DNA of 64,000 bases from an uncultured Eubacteriales bacterium (GCA_948467545.1 CAOKER010000003.1:1-64000), one strand, 5' to 3'. Positions 27,226 to 36,717 are shown, counted from the first letter of the stretch. Notes: generated from the letters alone by a model not told the origin. Numbers and translations are program-made.

Positions 27226-27302
27226 ACTTGCCGAACTTTTAATTATAAGCGTATTTACGGCAGTTCCGTGAGAATAAAGCAGATATTCCGTGAGAATAAA
27301 GC

Positions 27303-27347
27303 GAACCGCACAGTCTGTATATATGTTTGAACAAACCGGTGCGGTTC
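27303..27347 (-). terminator. Probable terminator of the P-type ATPase gene
   Basis: A 9-bp stem (GAACCGCAC with GTGCGGTTC) with a large loop, 70 bp after the stop codon. The U-tract is poor, so termination strength is uncertain. Confidence 0.45.
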
Positions 27348-27416
27348 ATTTTCAATATAAGGTCTTTCCGCTGTCGTTTTTATGATTCCGGGAACTCTCT
27401 CGTGAGAGCTGTTTTG

Positions 27417-30065
27417 TCAGCTGCTTTGTTTGTTTTTTTCGTATTTTCTCTGAACAAGCTTGACAATTTCGATTATCGGAATGATAAGAACCGCAAGCCC
27501 GACGGCAACGAAGTATTCCAGTACGGATATATGCTCAAAATCAAATGCATTGCGCAGAAACGGTATATAAATAACGGAGGTTGTAAGGACAAGTGATGCA
27601 AGCATTGCTATCCACAGCCATTTATTCTGATTCTTCATGCTGAAAACAGATGCCCGTCTTGAGCGCATATTGAATGAATGGAAGATTTCAACAAGAGACA
27701 GAGTGAGAAACGCCATTGTCATTCCGTCCGGACTGTTTACGATTTCCCACTTGCCGGATTCTATAAAATGACCGACAAAATATGAAAGAAGTGTAAGAAC
27801 GGTTACAAGTATTCCCTGAGCCGCCACATCAAAAGCCATTCCTCCCGCAAAAATACCCTCGTTTGATTTTCTGGGCGGATGCTTCATACTGTCGCTTTCA
27901 CTTTTTTCCATACCGAGGGCAAGCGCCGGCAGACAGTCTGTTATCAGATTTATCCAGAGAAGGTGAACCGGTTTCAGTATTGTAAATCCAAGCATAGTTG
28001 CGGTAAAGACGGAAAGAACTTCTGCAAGATTCGATGAAAGCAAAAACTGAATAGATTTGCGGATATTGTCGTAAATACGGCGGCCTTCTTCAACCGCTGA
28101 AACAATCGTTGCAAAATTATCGTCTGCTATAACCATATCGGCGACATTTTTTGTGACATCTGTGCCTGTGATACCCATTCCGACGCCGATGTCGGCATTT
28201 TTAATTGAAGGGGCGTCGTTTACGCCGTCTCCCGTCATAGCCGTAATGCAGCCGTGTGCTTTCCATGCTTTTACAATTCTGACCTTATGCTCAGGCTGTA
28301 CGCGGGCATAAACAGAATATTTTTCTATGTCGGATGCAAGCTGATTGTCGTCTAAAGAATTGAGCTCAGCGCCGGTAATCGCTTCTGATTCATGCTGTAA
28401 AATTCCAAGCTGCTTGGCTATTGCCACAGCGGTATCCCTGTGATCCCCGGTAATCATGACGGCGCGGATTCCGGCTTCGCGGCATTCTTCGATAGAATCC
28501 TTTACTTCCGGTCTTATCGGATCGATCATGCCGGAAAGGCCGATAACGCACATATCTTTTTCAAGCTCGGAGGCTTCATAAGAGTCGGGTTCGCTCTCGT
28601 ACGTCCGTTTAGCCGCGCACAACACGCGCAAGGCTCTGTCCGCCATGGATTTATTGGCGCCGAGAAATTCTTCTCTTATTTCTTCGGTCAGCGGTACGAC
28701 TTCTCCGTTCTTAAGCGCGTGAGTGCAGCGCGCGATAATTTCATCGGGAGCGCCTTTGGTATATTGAATATAGTTTCCGTCAGAATCGCGGCATACAACC
28801 GACATCATTTTTCTTCCGGAATCAAACGGAGCTTCCCCGACGCGTTCAAAATCTTTTATATCGTCTGTTATGCCAAGCTTATAAGCGTCGTTTACAAGAG
28901 CGCATTCCGTAGGTTCTCCGACGGCATTGTTTTTATCGTCGAGTTTTGCGTCCGAGCAAAGTGCCATTGCTGCGGCTGTTTCTCTTTCGCTGTCTGTATA
29001 ATGCTCGACTACCGTCATTTTGTTCTGCGTCAGAGTTCCTGTTTTGTCCGAGCATATAATTTGAGTACAGCCGAGCGTTTCAACCGCGGTAAGCTTTCTG
29101 ATAATCGCGTTGCGCTTCGACATATTTGTTACGCCGATGGAAAGCACTATGGTAACGACGGCGGCAAGACCTTCCGGAATTGCCGCAACGGCAAGGCTGA
29201 CGGCTACCATAAATGTATCAAGCATAAGTTTTCCGCTTATGTCGGAACGGTATCTTATAAGATTTATTCCGAATATAATGACGCAGATTGCGAGGACAAG
29301 AAAGCTTAAAATTTTGCTGAGCTGGGCAAGCTTTTTCTGAAGCGGCGTTTCCTCTTTTTTCGCGCTTGTAAGCGCGTCCGCAATTTTGCCCATTTCCGTA
29401 TTCATTCCGGTGCCGACGACAACTGCCTGCCCGCGGCCGTAAACGACGGTTGATCCCATATATGCCATATTTTTTCGGTCTCCGAGAGAAACATCTTCGG
29501 ATTTGCCGTCGGTATCGAGAGCGTCGGATATTTTGCTTACGGGAACCGATTCGCCCGTAAGAGCGGCCTCTTCGATTTTCAAACTCGCGCATTCAATAAT
29601 TCGCATATCCGCGGGAACCGCGTCGCCGGCTTCGAGAATAACGATATCACCGGGAACAATTTCCTCGCTTCGAACTGTCACACGTTGTCCGCCGCGTATA
29701 ACCTTTGAGGTTGACGCCGCGATTTTCTGCAGGGCTTCTATAGCCGCTTCCGCCTTGCTTTCCTGTACGACTCCGAGTACGGCGTTAATAACGACGACAG
29801 CCATGATAATAATTACATCGGCAAAGGATTCTCCGGAGTAAAAAGCTGTTATTCCCGAGACTATTGCCGCCGCAATCAGAATAATTATCATGGGATCTGA
29901 AATTTCCCCGAGAAATTTATGGAGAAGAGATTCCTTTTTTCCTTCAGCAAGTTTGTTAGGTCCGTGTGATGACAGTCTTTCGGAAGCGTCGGCGGGTGAC
30001 AGTCCCATATCCGTAACCCCTTGTTCCTTAAGGACTTCTTCGGAACTGCAAAGATATTCTTTCAT
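27417..30065 (-). CDS. P-type ATPase, calcium/manganese-transporting type (P2A-like)
   Basis: An 882-residue pump. Canonical motifs: TGES (actuator loop), PEGL in helix M4 (AAIPEGLAAVVT), phosphorylation site DKTGT with Asp340, ITGDHRDTA and TGDGVNDAP. Ten transmembrane helices are expected, with the P2A-type M5-M6 region. The family exports Ca2+ and/or Mn2+. The 5' leader carries a yybP-ykoY-type riboswitch (30168-30292) with its own promoter, which points to Mn2+ export, as for YoaB-like pumps. The 23-bp minisatellite lies downstream. The ion is an inference from the leader. Confidence 0.92.
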   Translation of the reverse strand: MKEYLCSSEEVLKEQGVTDMGLSPADASERLSSHGPNKLAEGKKESLLHKFLGEISDPMIIILIAAAIVSGITAFYSGESFADVIIIMAVVVINAVLGVVQESKAEAAIEALQKIAASTSKVIRGGQRVTVRSEEIVPGDIVILEAGDAVPADMRIIECASLKIEEAALTGESVPVSKISDALDTDGKSEDVSLGDRKNMAYMGSTVVYGRGQAVVVGTGMNTEMGKIADALTSAKKEETPLQKKLAQLSKILSFLVLAICVIIFGINLIRYRSDISGKLMLDTFMVAVSLAVAAIPEGLAAVVTIVLSIGVTNMSKRNAIIRKLTAVETLGCTQIICSDKTGTLTQNKMTVVEHYTDSERETAAAMALCSDAKLDDKNNAVGEPTECALVNDAYKLGITDDIKDFERVGEAPFDSGRKMMSVVCRDSDGNYIQYTKGAPDEIIARCTHALKNGEVVPLTEEIREEFLGANKSMADRALRVLCAAKRTYESEPDSYEASELEKDMCVIGLSGMIDPIRPEVKDSIEECREAGIRAVMITGDHRDTAVAIAKQLGILQHESEAITGAELNSLDDNQLASDIEKYSVYARVQPEHKVRIVKAWKAHGCITAMTGDGVNDAPSIKNADIGVGMGITGTDVTKNVADMVIADDNFATIVSAVEEGRRIYDNIRKSIQFLLSSNLAEVLSVFTATMLGFTILKPVHLLWINLITDCLPALALGMEKSESDSMKHPPRKSNEGIFAGGMAFDVAAQGILVTVLTLLSYFVGHFIESGKWEIVNSPDGMTMAFLTLSLVEIFHSFNMRSRRASVFSMKNQNKWLWIAMLASLVLTTSVIYIPFLRNAFDFEHISVLEYFVAVGLAVLIIPIIEIVKLVQRKYEKNKQSS

Positions 30066-30167
30066 TGAATTAACAAATCCTTTCGTACAAACCTATAGAT
30101 TTTATGTTTTAGTCAGGCATAGCGGCCGCATTTTTTCACTTTGGTCTGTCCGGCATATTTTTATACC

Positions 30168-30292
30168 AAAAAGACTCATATACAGCAAAATACTGTATAT
30201 GAGTCTCATTCTCTACAGACAAGCCAGACGCAGACACCTGCGCCACGATGTTGACTTTGCCACACATAGTATGCGGAATTACTCCCTCATAT
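30168..30292 (-). promoter_or_regulatory. yybP-ykoY (Mn2+) riboswitch with expression-platform terminator
   Basis: Read on the minus strand from 30292: P1 strand ATATGAG runs into the conserved GGGAGTA, then a P2 hairpin (CCGCATA with TGTGTGG), CAAAGTC, a GCAG/CTGC hairpin, CTGGCTTGTC, and GAGAC leading to the P1 closing strand CTCATAT (30197-30203). That same strand is the 5' arm of a 14-bp terminator hairpin (30172-30206) with a U-tract at 30168-30172. P1 and the terminator are mutually exclusive, so metal binding should turn expression on. Matches the yybP-ykoY architecture by eye; no covariance search was possible. Confidence 0.85.
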
Positions 30293-30328
30293 ATTCAATT
30301 GTGGATAAAAACAAATCCTATTTTAACC

Positions 30329-30357
30329 ATTATAACACATTTCCGCGCGGTTTGCAA
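30329..30357 (-). promoter_or_regulatory. Sigma-A promoter of the riboswitch-ATPase transcript
   Basis: TTGCAA (30352-30357), 17-bp spacer, TATAAT (30329-30334) on the minus strand. Confidence 0.87.
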
Positions 30358-30379
30358 GGTTTTTTAAAAAAATATTATC

Positions 30380-30486
30380 ATTCAGTAGAAATAATTCAGT
30401 AAAAAATTCAGTAAAAAAACGCCGGTAGAAATACTTCGATAAAAATACTTCGGTAGAAATACTTCAGAGGAAATACTTCAGAAGAG
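30380..30486. repeat. 12-14 bp tandem repeats directly after the CDF gene stop
   Basis: ATTCAGTAAAAA-type units (30380-30418) pass into four 14-bp GRTARAAATACTTC units (30424-30479). The array begins right behind the stop codon of the CDF gene ending at 30488. Confidence 0.88.
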
Positions 30487-30487
30487 A

Positions 30488-31663
30488 TCACTCGGCCGAA
30501 GAATAATTTTTATCTGCCGTGATTACGCACCGATAATTCGGAAAGCTTTCTTTAACCATTTCGTTTATCTCTTTTTTCAGCTCCGCTTCCGTCATGTTAA
30601 GGCTGTAAGGCATAACACAGTCGAAGATAACGTTTGTGTGTGAAACTCCCTTTACCATTCTTATATCGTGCACCGATAAGTCCGGATGTATTTCTTTTAT
30701 ATGTTCGGGAAGCCATATGCGGAAGGCATTTGCTTCCGGATCTGTTGTAACAATCGGATCATAGTGGATAATCAGATTGAGAGAGTCGGATTCCCAGAAA
30801 TCCTTTTCAATGTTATCAATTATATCATGACTTTCTATGGGGCTTTTATCGGCGTCCATCTCGATATGAACCGAGGCAAACTGCCTTCCGGGACCATAGT
30901 CGTGAACGATTAAATCGTGCATTCCGATGACTCCGGGATAACTCATAATTTTGTTATATATGTTTTTGACGTATTCGGGACCGGGAGCGTGACCGAGAAT
31001 CGGATCAATCGTATCTTTTATAAGACCGTATCCGTTTACAATAATAAAAATTGCAACCGCGAGACCGAAAAATCCGTCCAGCTCTATTCCGGAAAAATGT
31101 GAAACTATCGAAGCAATAAGTACCGAGCAGGTTGAGATTACGTCGTTTCTGCTGTCTGCCGACGCGGCCAGCAGAGTTTGGCTGTTAATTATGTTTCCGA
31201 GCTTACGGTTGAAAACCATCATCCATATTTTAACTAAAGCGGATACCGCGAGTACAGCCATTGCGGCAACGCTGAATTGAACCTCCGACGGATGAAGTAT
31301 TTTGTCGAAACTTGATTTAAAAAGCTCCGCGCCTATTGCCATTACGAGCGCCGCGACAACAAGACCGGATATATATTCATAACGTCCGTGTCCGTACGGA
31401 TGCTCTTTATCGGGCGGCTTTTCCGAGAGTCTGAACCCCAGGAGGCTAATTATGCTTGATGAGGCGTCGGACAGGTTATTGAAAGCGTCGGCTGTTATCG
31501 AAACCGAGCCGGAAAGAGAGCCCGCCGCGAGCTTTCCGAGAAACAGAGCGGCGTTACAGATGATTCCTACAATGCCGGACAATTTGCCGTAACATGTTCG
31601 TACCTTAGTGTCTTTTGTATTGCGATAATCTTTAACAAAAAGCCGTAAAAGAAAATCTGTCAT
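30488..31663 (-). CDS. Cation diffusion facilitator (CDF) family metal exporter
   Basis: About 391 residues; six transmembrane helices in the first about 215, with metal-site motifs SITADAFNNLSDA in helix 2 and ASADSRNDV in helix 5, then the cytoplasmic ferredoxin-like dimerisation domain, plus an extra C-terminal domain of about 80 residues. The family exports Zn2+, Mn2+, Fe2+ or Co2+ by proton exchange. The start at 31663 has GGGAG 10 nt upstream; a longer frame to 31726 has none. It lies next to the Mn2+-riboswitch-controlled pump, which suggests a local metal-homeostasis cluster, though each gene has its own transcript. Confidence 0.92.
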   Translation of the reverse strand: MTDFLLRLFVKDYRNTKDTKVRTCYGKLSGIVGIICNAALFLGKLAAGSLSGSVSITADAFNNLSDASSSIISLLGFRLSEKPPDKEHPYGHGRYEYISGLVVAALVMAIGAELFKSSFDKILHPSEVQFSVAAMAVLAVSALVKIWMMVFNRKLGNIINSQTLLAASADSRNDVISTCSVLIASIVSHFSGIELDGFFGLAVAIFIIVNGYGLIKDTIDPILGHAPGPEYVKNIYNKIMSYPGVIGMHDLIVHDYGPGRQFASVHIEMDADKSPIESHDIIDNIEKDFWESDSLNLIIHYDPIVTTDPEANAFRIWLPEHIKEIHPDLSVHDIRMVKGVSHTNVIFDCVMPYSLNMTEAELKKEINEMVKESFPNYRCVITADKNYSSAE

Positions 31664-31695
31664 AATCTGTACACTCCCGTATATGTTTAAGAGAA

Positions 31696-31732
31696 ACAGG
31701 CCTGCATTTCGCATATGCGCCTGCAAACCTGT
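31696..31732 (-). terminator. Terminator of the sigma-LRR gene
   Basis: Stem ACAGG-TTTGCA with TGCAGGCCTGT around a loop of about 13 nt that itself folds (CGCATATGCG), followed by a U-rich run on the minus strand. It sits in the 78-bp gap before the CDF start. Confidence 0.75.
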
Positions 31733-31741
31733 CTTTTATTC

Positions 31742-33460
31742 TCAGCCGGTTACTACAATCGAGCCGAGACCGTTGTTTTCGCACCACTGCGACATTTTGC
31801 TGCCGTCGGGTGTTATAATGGATTTCAGTGCGGAGCACTGATAAAATGCATTTTCACTTATTGAAGTTACCGAAGCCGGGACTGTTACGCTTTGAAGCTT
31901 GATACATACCGCGAACGAAAATTCTCCGAGCCCCCAAACAGAGGACGGAAGCGTTATGCTTTCAACCGTACCGATATAGTAAAATACGTTGGATATATAT
32001 TTTACTCCGTCGGGAACCGAAATTTTGCTGTCTTTACTGTTGATTTTGATGAGAACGCCGTCTCCGATAATTACAAATGTACTGTTCTGCTGCGAAAGCC
32101 ATTTTGTATTGCCGAGGATTGTGCGTCCGACGCTCTTCACACTGTTTGGTACGGAAATATTTTCGAGAGAAGTACAGTCCTTAAATGCATATGTTCCTAT
32201 ATATGTTATTCCTTCGGGAATAATTACTGATTTTAGCGAGGTGTTTCCGCTGAAAGCCGAATCTCCGATGTACCTTACGGTTTTGCCTCCGATGCTTGAC
32301 GGAATTGCAACGTCGGAACCGTTTCCCTTATATCCTGTAATCGTTAAATGTCCGTTTGCATCTTCGGACACGGTAAAATCGGCTTCCGAGGTTGACGGAA
32401 CCACCTGCGGAGCGGTACTTTCGGGCTCTGTCACCGGCTCGGTAACAGGTTCGGTAATATATTCGGATCGGACATCATCCGTATTTCCCGAATTTGCTGT
32501 ATCCGGGACTTCTTCCGTATCGGTGGTTTTATCGGTTGCAAGGTTTGTTTCCTCTGAGGTATCGGAGCCGTTTCCGCCCTTTATCACGGAGGGAATGATT
32601 TTGACGGCGGCGGCAACGACGCCGCAAAGAATGACAATCAGAGCGGCAATTACGGCGATGCTTCCGGCCTTTTTTCTCGCTTTGTTTTCACTCGGAGCGG
32701 CATGTCCGTCGTTATATGTATAATCTTGGCTGCGCTCTAAAGACGCGTTTGACGCGGAAATAAGAGACATTCCGGTAGCAACGATGGTTTCCGAAACACG
32801 GTCGGGAACGGAGATCCGATCGGCGCAGGCTGCGAGAATCGCGCCGAGCTCGGCGGCGCCGCGGTATTTTGCAAGCGACGGAATTTCATTTTCACTGCTT
32901 TTGATGCGTTCCGCTGTCAGTGCCGCGCCTGAAATAATGCATCTGCGCACATAAACAGAGTCTGTTTGCAGAGTGCGTGCGATTTGGTCTGCCGTGAGAC
33001 GGCAGAAGAAGAACATGAGTATGCAGAAGCGCTCTGCTGCGGGAAGGCTCTGAACGGCATTCTCTATGGCTCTGCAGGCGTTTATATCTTCGACAAGATC
33101 GGAGCGGGGAGGATTTATGTTATTGTACGGAAAACTGTTTTCATCCTCCGCGCCTTCGGGCAGCTGTTCCGCGGTTTCGGAAAAATCAATTGTTTTACCG
33201 CTTCCCGCCCAGAATGAGCGGCATCTTTTTGCCGCAATTGTATAGCTCCATGCTTCAAAGGTTTCCGGGTTTTTTAACAGATTGAGTTTCCCGAAAACGT
33301 GCATAAAGGCGGACTGAAGCATTCCTGCCGCAACATCCTCGTTTCCGTCTACAAGAAGGCAGCATAGATAATAAATCTGATTTTTGTATCTGTCGTACAG
33401 CTCCGAGACAGCTCTTGTGTCTCCGGAAACAGCACACCCGACGAGTTCATTAATATTCAT
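31742..33460 (-). CDS. ECF-type sigma factor fused to a transmembrane helix and BspA-like leucine-rich repeats
   Basis: 572 residues. Residues 1 to about 185 resemble an ECF sigma factor: region 2 (AVSELYDRYKNQIYYLC ... MLQSAFMHVFGKL) and region 4 (LPAAERFCILMFF ... QIARTL, helix-turn-helix). A linker leads to a single transmembrane helix (about 266-290), then a Thr/Glu/Pro-rich stretch with TEPV repeats (about 330-350) and a C-terminal LRR_5/BspA domain (about 385-560; units such as IGDSAFSGNTSLKSVIIPEG). Topology places the sigma part inside and the LRR outside. It could release or restrain the sigma moiety in response to an outside ligand. No separate anti-sigma gene is adjacent. Monocistronic with its own promoter and terminator. 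Confidence 0.85.
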   Translation of the reverse strand: MNINELVGCAVSGDTRAVSELYDRYKNQIYYLCCLLVDGNEDVAAGMLQSAFMHVFGKLNLLKNPETFEAWSYTIAAKRCRSFWAGSGKTIDFSETAEQLPEGAEDENSFPYNNINPPRSDLVEDINACRAIENAVQSLPAAERFCILMFFFCRLTADQIARTLQTDSVYVRRCIISGAALTAERIKSSENEIPSLAKYRGAAELGAILAACADRISVPDRVSETIVATGMSLISASNASLERSQDYTYNDGHAAPSENKARKKAGSIAVIAALIVILCGVVAAAVKIIPSVIKGGNGSDTSEETNLATDKTTDTEEVPDTANSGNTDDVRSEYITEPVTEPVTEPESTAPQVVPSTSEADFTVSEDANGHLTITGYKGNGSDVAIPSSIGGKTVRYIGDSAFSGNTSLKSVIIPEGITYIGTYAFKDCTSLENISVPNSVKSVGRTILGNTKWLSQQNSTFVIIGDGVLIKINSKDSKISVPDGVKYISNVFYYIGTVESITLPSSVWGLGEFSFAVCIKLQSVTVPASVTSISENAFYQCSALKSIITPDGSKMSQWCENNGLGSIVVTG

Positions 33461-33518
33461 AGTTCAAAAACCTTCCCTTTGCAATGGACCTTTGTCCCAG
33501 ATGACTCAAATTGAGTTT

Positions 33519-33547
33519 ATTCTATCACATTTTATATCGATTGTCAA
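33519..33547 (-). promoter_or_regulatory. Promoter of the sigma-LRR gene
   Basis: TTGACA (33542-33547), 17-bp spacer, TAGAAT (33519-33524) on the minus strand. Confidence 0.85.
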
Positions 33548-33602
33548 TTTATCGACGTAATTATTTTCCTTCTCTTTAAATTCTTTGACGCATAAATAAC
33601 GC

Positions 33603-33631
33603 TTGACAAAAAAGCGGCGATGTATTAGAAT
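33603..33631 (+). promoter_or_regulatory. Promoter of the M18 aminopeptidase gene
   Basis: TTGACA (33603-33608), 17-bp spacer, TAGAAT (33626-33631). Divergent from the sigma-LRR promoter and with the same -35/-10 pair. It gives a leader of about 370 nt that contains an 11-bp repeat array and no gene. Confidence 0.82.
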
Positions 33632-33731
33632 AATATGGAGTAAATTTTGGGTTTTATTGTTAATGAAATGCGGCTCGAACGAATATTTTTTCCGTATCCA
33701 CACAAAAATAAAAATAGCCGATAATGCTTAT

Positions 33732-33811
33732 CGGAAGCGGATTGGAAGCGGGTTGGAAACGGATCGGAAACGGATCGGAGGCGGATCGGAAACGGATCGG
33801 CACGGATGGGG
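33732..33811. repeat. 11-bp minisatellite in the M18 aminopeptidase leader
   Basis: About seven units of CGGATCGGAAA (clear starts at 33738, 33749, 33760, 33771, 33782 and 33793). Confidence 0.92.
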
Positions 33812-34007
33812 CTGCATATACGTATGACGCTTTTCGGTTAAGGCGGAGCGCGCCGCCGTACGCGGGGCGTCCGGATTCTGCCGCAGTTGAATTCTGCCTC
33901 GCAGCAAAAAGCGTGGAAAGCTTTCCGCCGCGGATGAGGACATCCTATTTTTATTTTTACGCCTATAACTTCAAATTTTAATATTTTCATGAAAGGATTG
34001 AATTACA

Positions 34008-35408
34008 ATGATCGAGAATAATGAAACAAAGGAAATCAGCGACCGTTTGCTCTTTAAAGTGAAAAATGTGTTTGATTACGCGGGCAGGGAAGGGCTTTCG
34101 GACGCGGAGCGTTACGCGGACGAATATATTCGTTTTATGAACCGCGCCAAAACAGAGAGGGAGGCCGTCGCATACGGAATTGAGGAGGCGGAAAAAAACG
34201 GCTTTAAAAATTATGAGTTCGGCGATAAAATCGAACGCGGAGGCAAGTATTATTACAACAACCGCGGAAAATCGCTGTTCCTTTTCTCCGTAGGTACGGA
34301 GGACCTTGAAAAGGATGGAATCCGAATTTCGGCGGCGCATATAGATTCTCCGAGAGTCGACCTCAAGCAGCACCCTCTTTTTGAGGACGGCGGCATGAGT
34401 TATTTTAAAACTCATTACTATGGCGGTATTAAAAAATATCAATGGACAACGATTCCTCTTGCGATTCACGGTGCGATTGTCAAATCTGACGGAAGTGTAC
34501 TGAATATTTCGGTAGGTGAAGACGAGGGAGATCCTGTCTTTACGATAACCGACCTTCTGCCTCATCTTGCGTCGGAGCAGATGTCTCAAACGATGTCAAA
34601 GGCTATCAAGGGAGAAAATCTTAATATACTGATTGGTTCGGAGCCGTATCCCGACAAAGACGCGGCTGAACGCATTAAGCTGAATACAATGCGGCTTTTG
34701 AATGAGAAATACGGGATTGTTGAAGATGATTTTATAAGCGCGGAGCTCTGTGCCGTTCCTGCCGGAAAAGCGCGGTATATCGGTTTTGACCGTTCTCTTA
34801 TCGGGGCATACGGTCATGACGACAGGGTATGTGCCTATCCGGAAATGACGGCTCTGTTTGAGTGCGGAAGCTCTTCTCATACGCTGCTTGTAATTCTTGC
34901 CGATAAGGAGGAAACCGGCAGCGACGGGGTTACGGGCATGAAAAATGATATTCTCACAGACATAATTTCGGCAATTTCCGATTCTCTCGGAGCAAATAAT
35001 GCAGCCGTACGCGCGGCGTCGTCCTGTTTGTCCGCGGATGTCAGTGCGGCGTTTGATCCGATGTATGCGGATGTTTACGATACAAAGAATGCCGCGTATA
35101 TCAACCGAGGCGTGGTAATGAACAAATATACCGGGGCGCGCGGCAAGAGCGGAACCTCGGATGCGTCCGCGGAGTTTGTCGGCAAAATACGCAGAATACT
35201 TGACGGAGCGAAAGTTATTTGGCAGACGGCGGAGCTCGGAAAGGTTGACGCGGGGGGAGGAGGAACGGTCGCGGCGTATATCGCAAATCACGGTATAGAC
35301 ACCGTGGATCTCGGCGTGCCCGTGCTGTCAATGCATGCGCCTTTTGAAGCCGTTTCAAAACTTGATTTGTATATGACGCATCTCGCTCTGTGCGCATTTA
35401 ACTCATAA
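34008..35408 (+). CDS. M18 family aminopeptidase
   Basis: A 466-residue cytoplasmic zinc aminopeptidase, which forms dodecameric tetrahedra in this family and removes N-terminal residues (often acidic or neutral) from peptides. Metal and catalytic motifs are present: SAAHIDSPR (first His/Asp), YGHDDR (bridging Asp), EETGSDG (catalytic Glu pair), and the C-terminal SMHAPFE His. Length is typical. AAAGGA lies 11 nt before the ATG. Transcribed alone from 33603-33631, ending at the hairpin at 35426-35458. Confidence 0.93.
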   Translation: MIENNETKEISDRLLFKVKNVFDYAGREGLSDAERYADEYIRFMNRAKTEREAVAYGIEEAEKNGFKNYEFGDKIERGGKYYYNNRGKSLFLFSVGTEDLEKDGIRISAAHIDSPRVDLKQHPLFEDGGMSYFKTHYYGGIKKYQWTTIPLAIHGAIVKSDGSVLNISVGEDEGDPVFTITDLLPHLASEQMSQTMSKAIKGENLNILIGSEPYPDKDAAERIKLNTMRLLNEKYGIVEDDFISAELCAVPAGKARYIGFDRSLIGAYGHDDRVCAYPEMTALFECGSSSHTLLVILADKEETGSDGVTGMKNDILTDIISAISDSLGANNAAVRAASSCLSADVSAAFDPMYADVYDTKNAAYINRGVVMNKYTGARGKSGTSDASAEFVGKIRRILDGAKVIWQTAELGKVDAGGGGTVAAYIANHGIDTVDLGVPVLSMHAPFEAVSKLDLYMTHLALCAFNS

Positions 35409-35425
35409 ACTGAGACAAAAAACCG

Positions 35426-35458
35426 AAACACAGAACGATTTTTAACCGTACTGTGTTT
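35426..35458 (+). terminator. Probable terminator of the M18 gene
   Basis: Stem AAACACAG with CTGTGTTT around a 17-nt loop that adds ACG/CCGT pairing, followed by a short T-run. Confidence 0.6.
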
Positions 35459-35514
35459 TAGTTTGCAGCGGAAACGGCTTCGGAACGGGAATCTTCAAAC
35501 CGAAATTTTCCATA

Positions 35515-35620
35515 ACGGTTGGGACGGCTGTAATCCGGACGGCTGTAAATCAGCAGATTGTTATCCAGCGGACTGTAAACCGGCAAGCTGTAATTTGGGC
35601 AAGGCTGTAAATCGGCAAGG
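35515..35620. repeat. Imperfect 14-17 bp tandem repeat upstream of era
   Basis: Five or six copies of GGMNGGCTGTAAATC-like units with irregular spacing between the M18 and era genes. Confidence 0.75.
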
Positions 35621-35668
35621 TATCAGTCGGGTTAAACTTTGAATACGCAGAAAGGTATGGACATAAAA

Positions 35669-36565
35669 ATGACGAAAACAGGATTTATAGCTATCCTCGG
35701 CCGGCCAAATGTCGGCAAATCAACGCTGCTGAACGCTATGGTCGGAGAAAAAATCACTATAGTATCGCCAAAGCCGCAGACGACACGAAACAGAATTACC
35801 GGGATTCTTACAGAGGGTGAAAACCAGTATGTGTTCATTGATACGCCGGGAATGCATGCGCCGAGGACAAAGCTCGGAAATTATATGGTAACGGCAGTCG
35901 ACAAAACTATAGGGGAAACAGATTCGGCAATACTTGTCGTCGAGGCGGAACCGTATATTCATAAAACCGAGCATGAAATTATAAACAAACTGAAAAAAAT
36001 GTCGATTCCGTCAATTCTTGTAATCAATAAAATTGACCGCTCCAATCCTGCGAAAATTGCGGAAACAATAGCCGCGTTCAGTGCCGAACATGATTTTGCC
36101 GCCGTGGTGCCGGCGTCTGCGCTGAAAGGAAAAGGAATAACGGACGTGCTTGACGAAGCTTCCGAATTTCTTTCGGAAGGTCCGTGGCTTTTTCCCGAAG
36201 ACATGATTACGGATCAGCCTGAGAGACGTCTTGCCTCAGAAATAATACGGGAAAAAATTCTAAGGCTCCTTAAAGATGAAATTCCTCACGGAACCGCTGT
36301 TGTCATTGAAGAATTTACGGATGAAAAAAAGCTGATACGAATACGCGCCGAAATTTTCTGTGAACGCGAATCTCATAAACGGATAATTATAGGAAAAGGC
36401 GGCGAAATGCTGAAAAAAATCGGAACTTATGCAAGGGAAGATCTTGAAGCATTTTTGGGCGTAAAGGTTCATTTGGATCTTTGGGTAAAGGTCAAAGAAA
36501 AATGGCGGGACAGTAATTTCTATCTGAGCGACTTCGGATACGATAAAAAAAATGATTTTGATTAA
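35669..36565 (+). CDS. era: GTPase Era
   Basis: About 298 residues. GTPase domain: G1 GRPNVGKST (about residue 11), G3 DTPGMH, G4 NKID; C-terminal KH domain with RIIIGKGGEMLK. Era binds the 3' end of 16S rRNA and matures the 30S subunit. The frame opens at a TTG (35639) and also has ATG at 35657, but only the ATG at 35669 is at a workable distance (12 nt) from AGAAAGG and gives the family's usual start (MTKTGFIAILGRPN). recO follows at 152 bp, a usual neighbour. Confidence 0.95.
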   Translation: MTKTGFIAILGRPNVGKSTLLNAMVGEKITIVSPKPQTTRNRITGILTEGENQYVFIDTPGMHAPRTKLGNYMVTAVDKTIGETDSAILVVEAEPYIHKTEHEIINKLKKMSIPSILVINKIDRSNPAKIAETIAAFSAEHDFAAVVPASALKGKGITDVLDEASEFLSEGPWLFPEDMITDQPERRLASEIIREKILRLLKDEIPHGTAVVIEEFTDEKKLIRIRAEIFCERESHKRIIIGKGGEMLKKIGTYAREDLEAFLGVKVHLDLWVKVKEKWRDSNFYLSDFGYDKKNDFD

Positions 36566-36717
36566 GCCGCGGCGGTTATACGGCTGCGCTTGAAAGTTCA
36601 ATGCAGGGAATAATTCGGAAAAATATTTTACGGATTGTTTCGGTGCTTCGGTTTTTCGGTACCGGTATTTTCTAAATCCTTTTTGTTCGAATTTAAATCA
36701 TGAAGGGAGCGATACTC

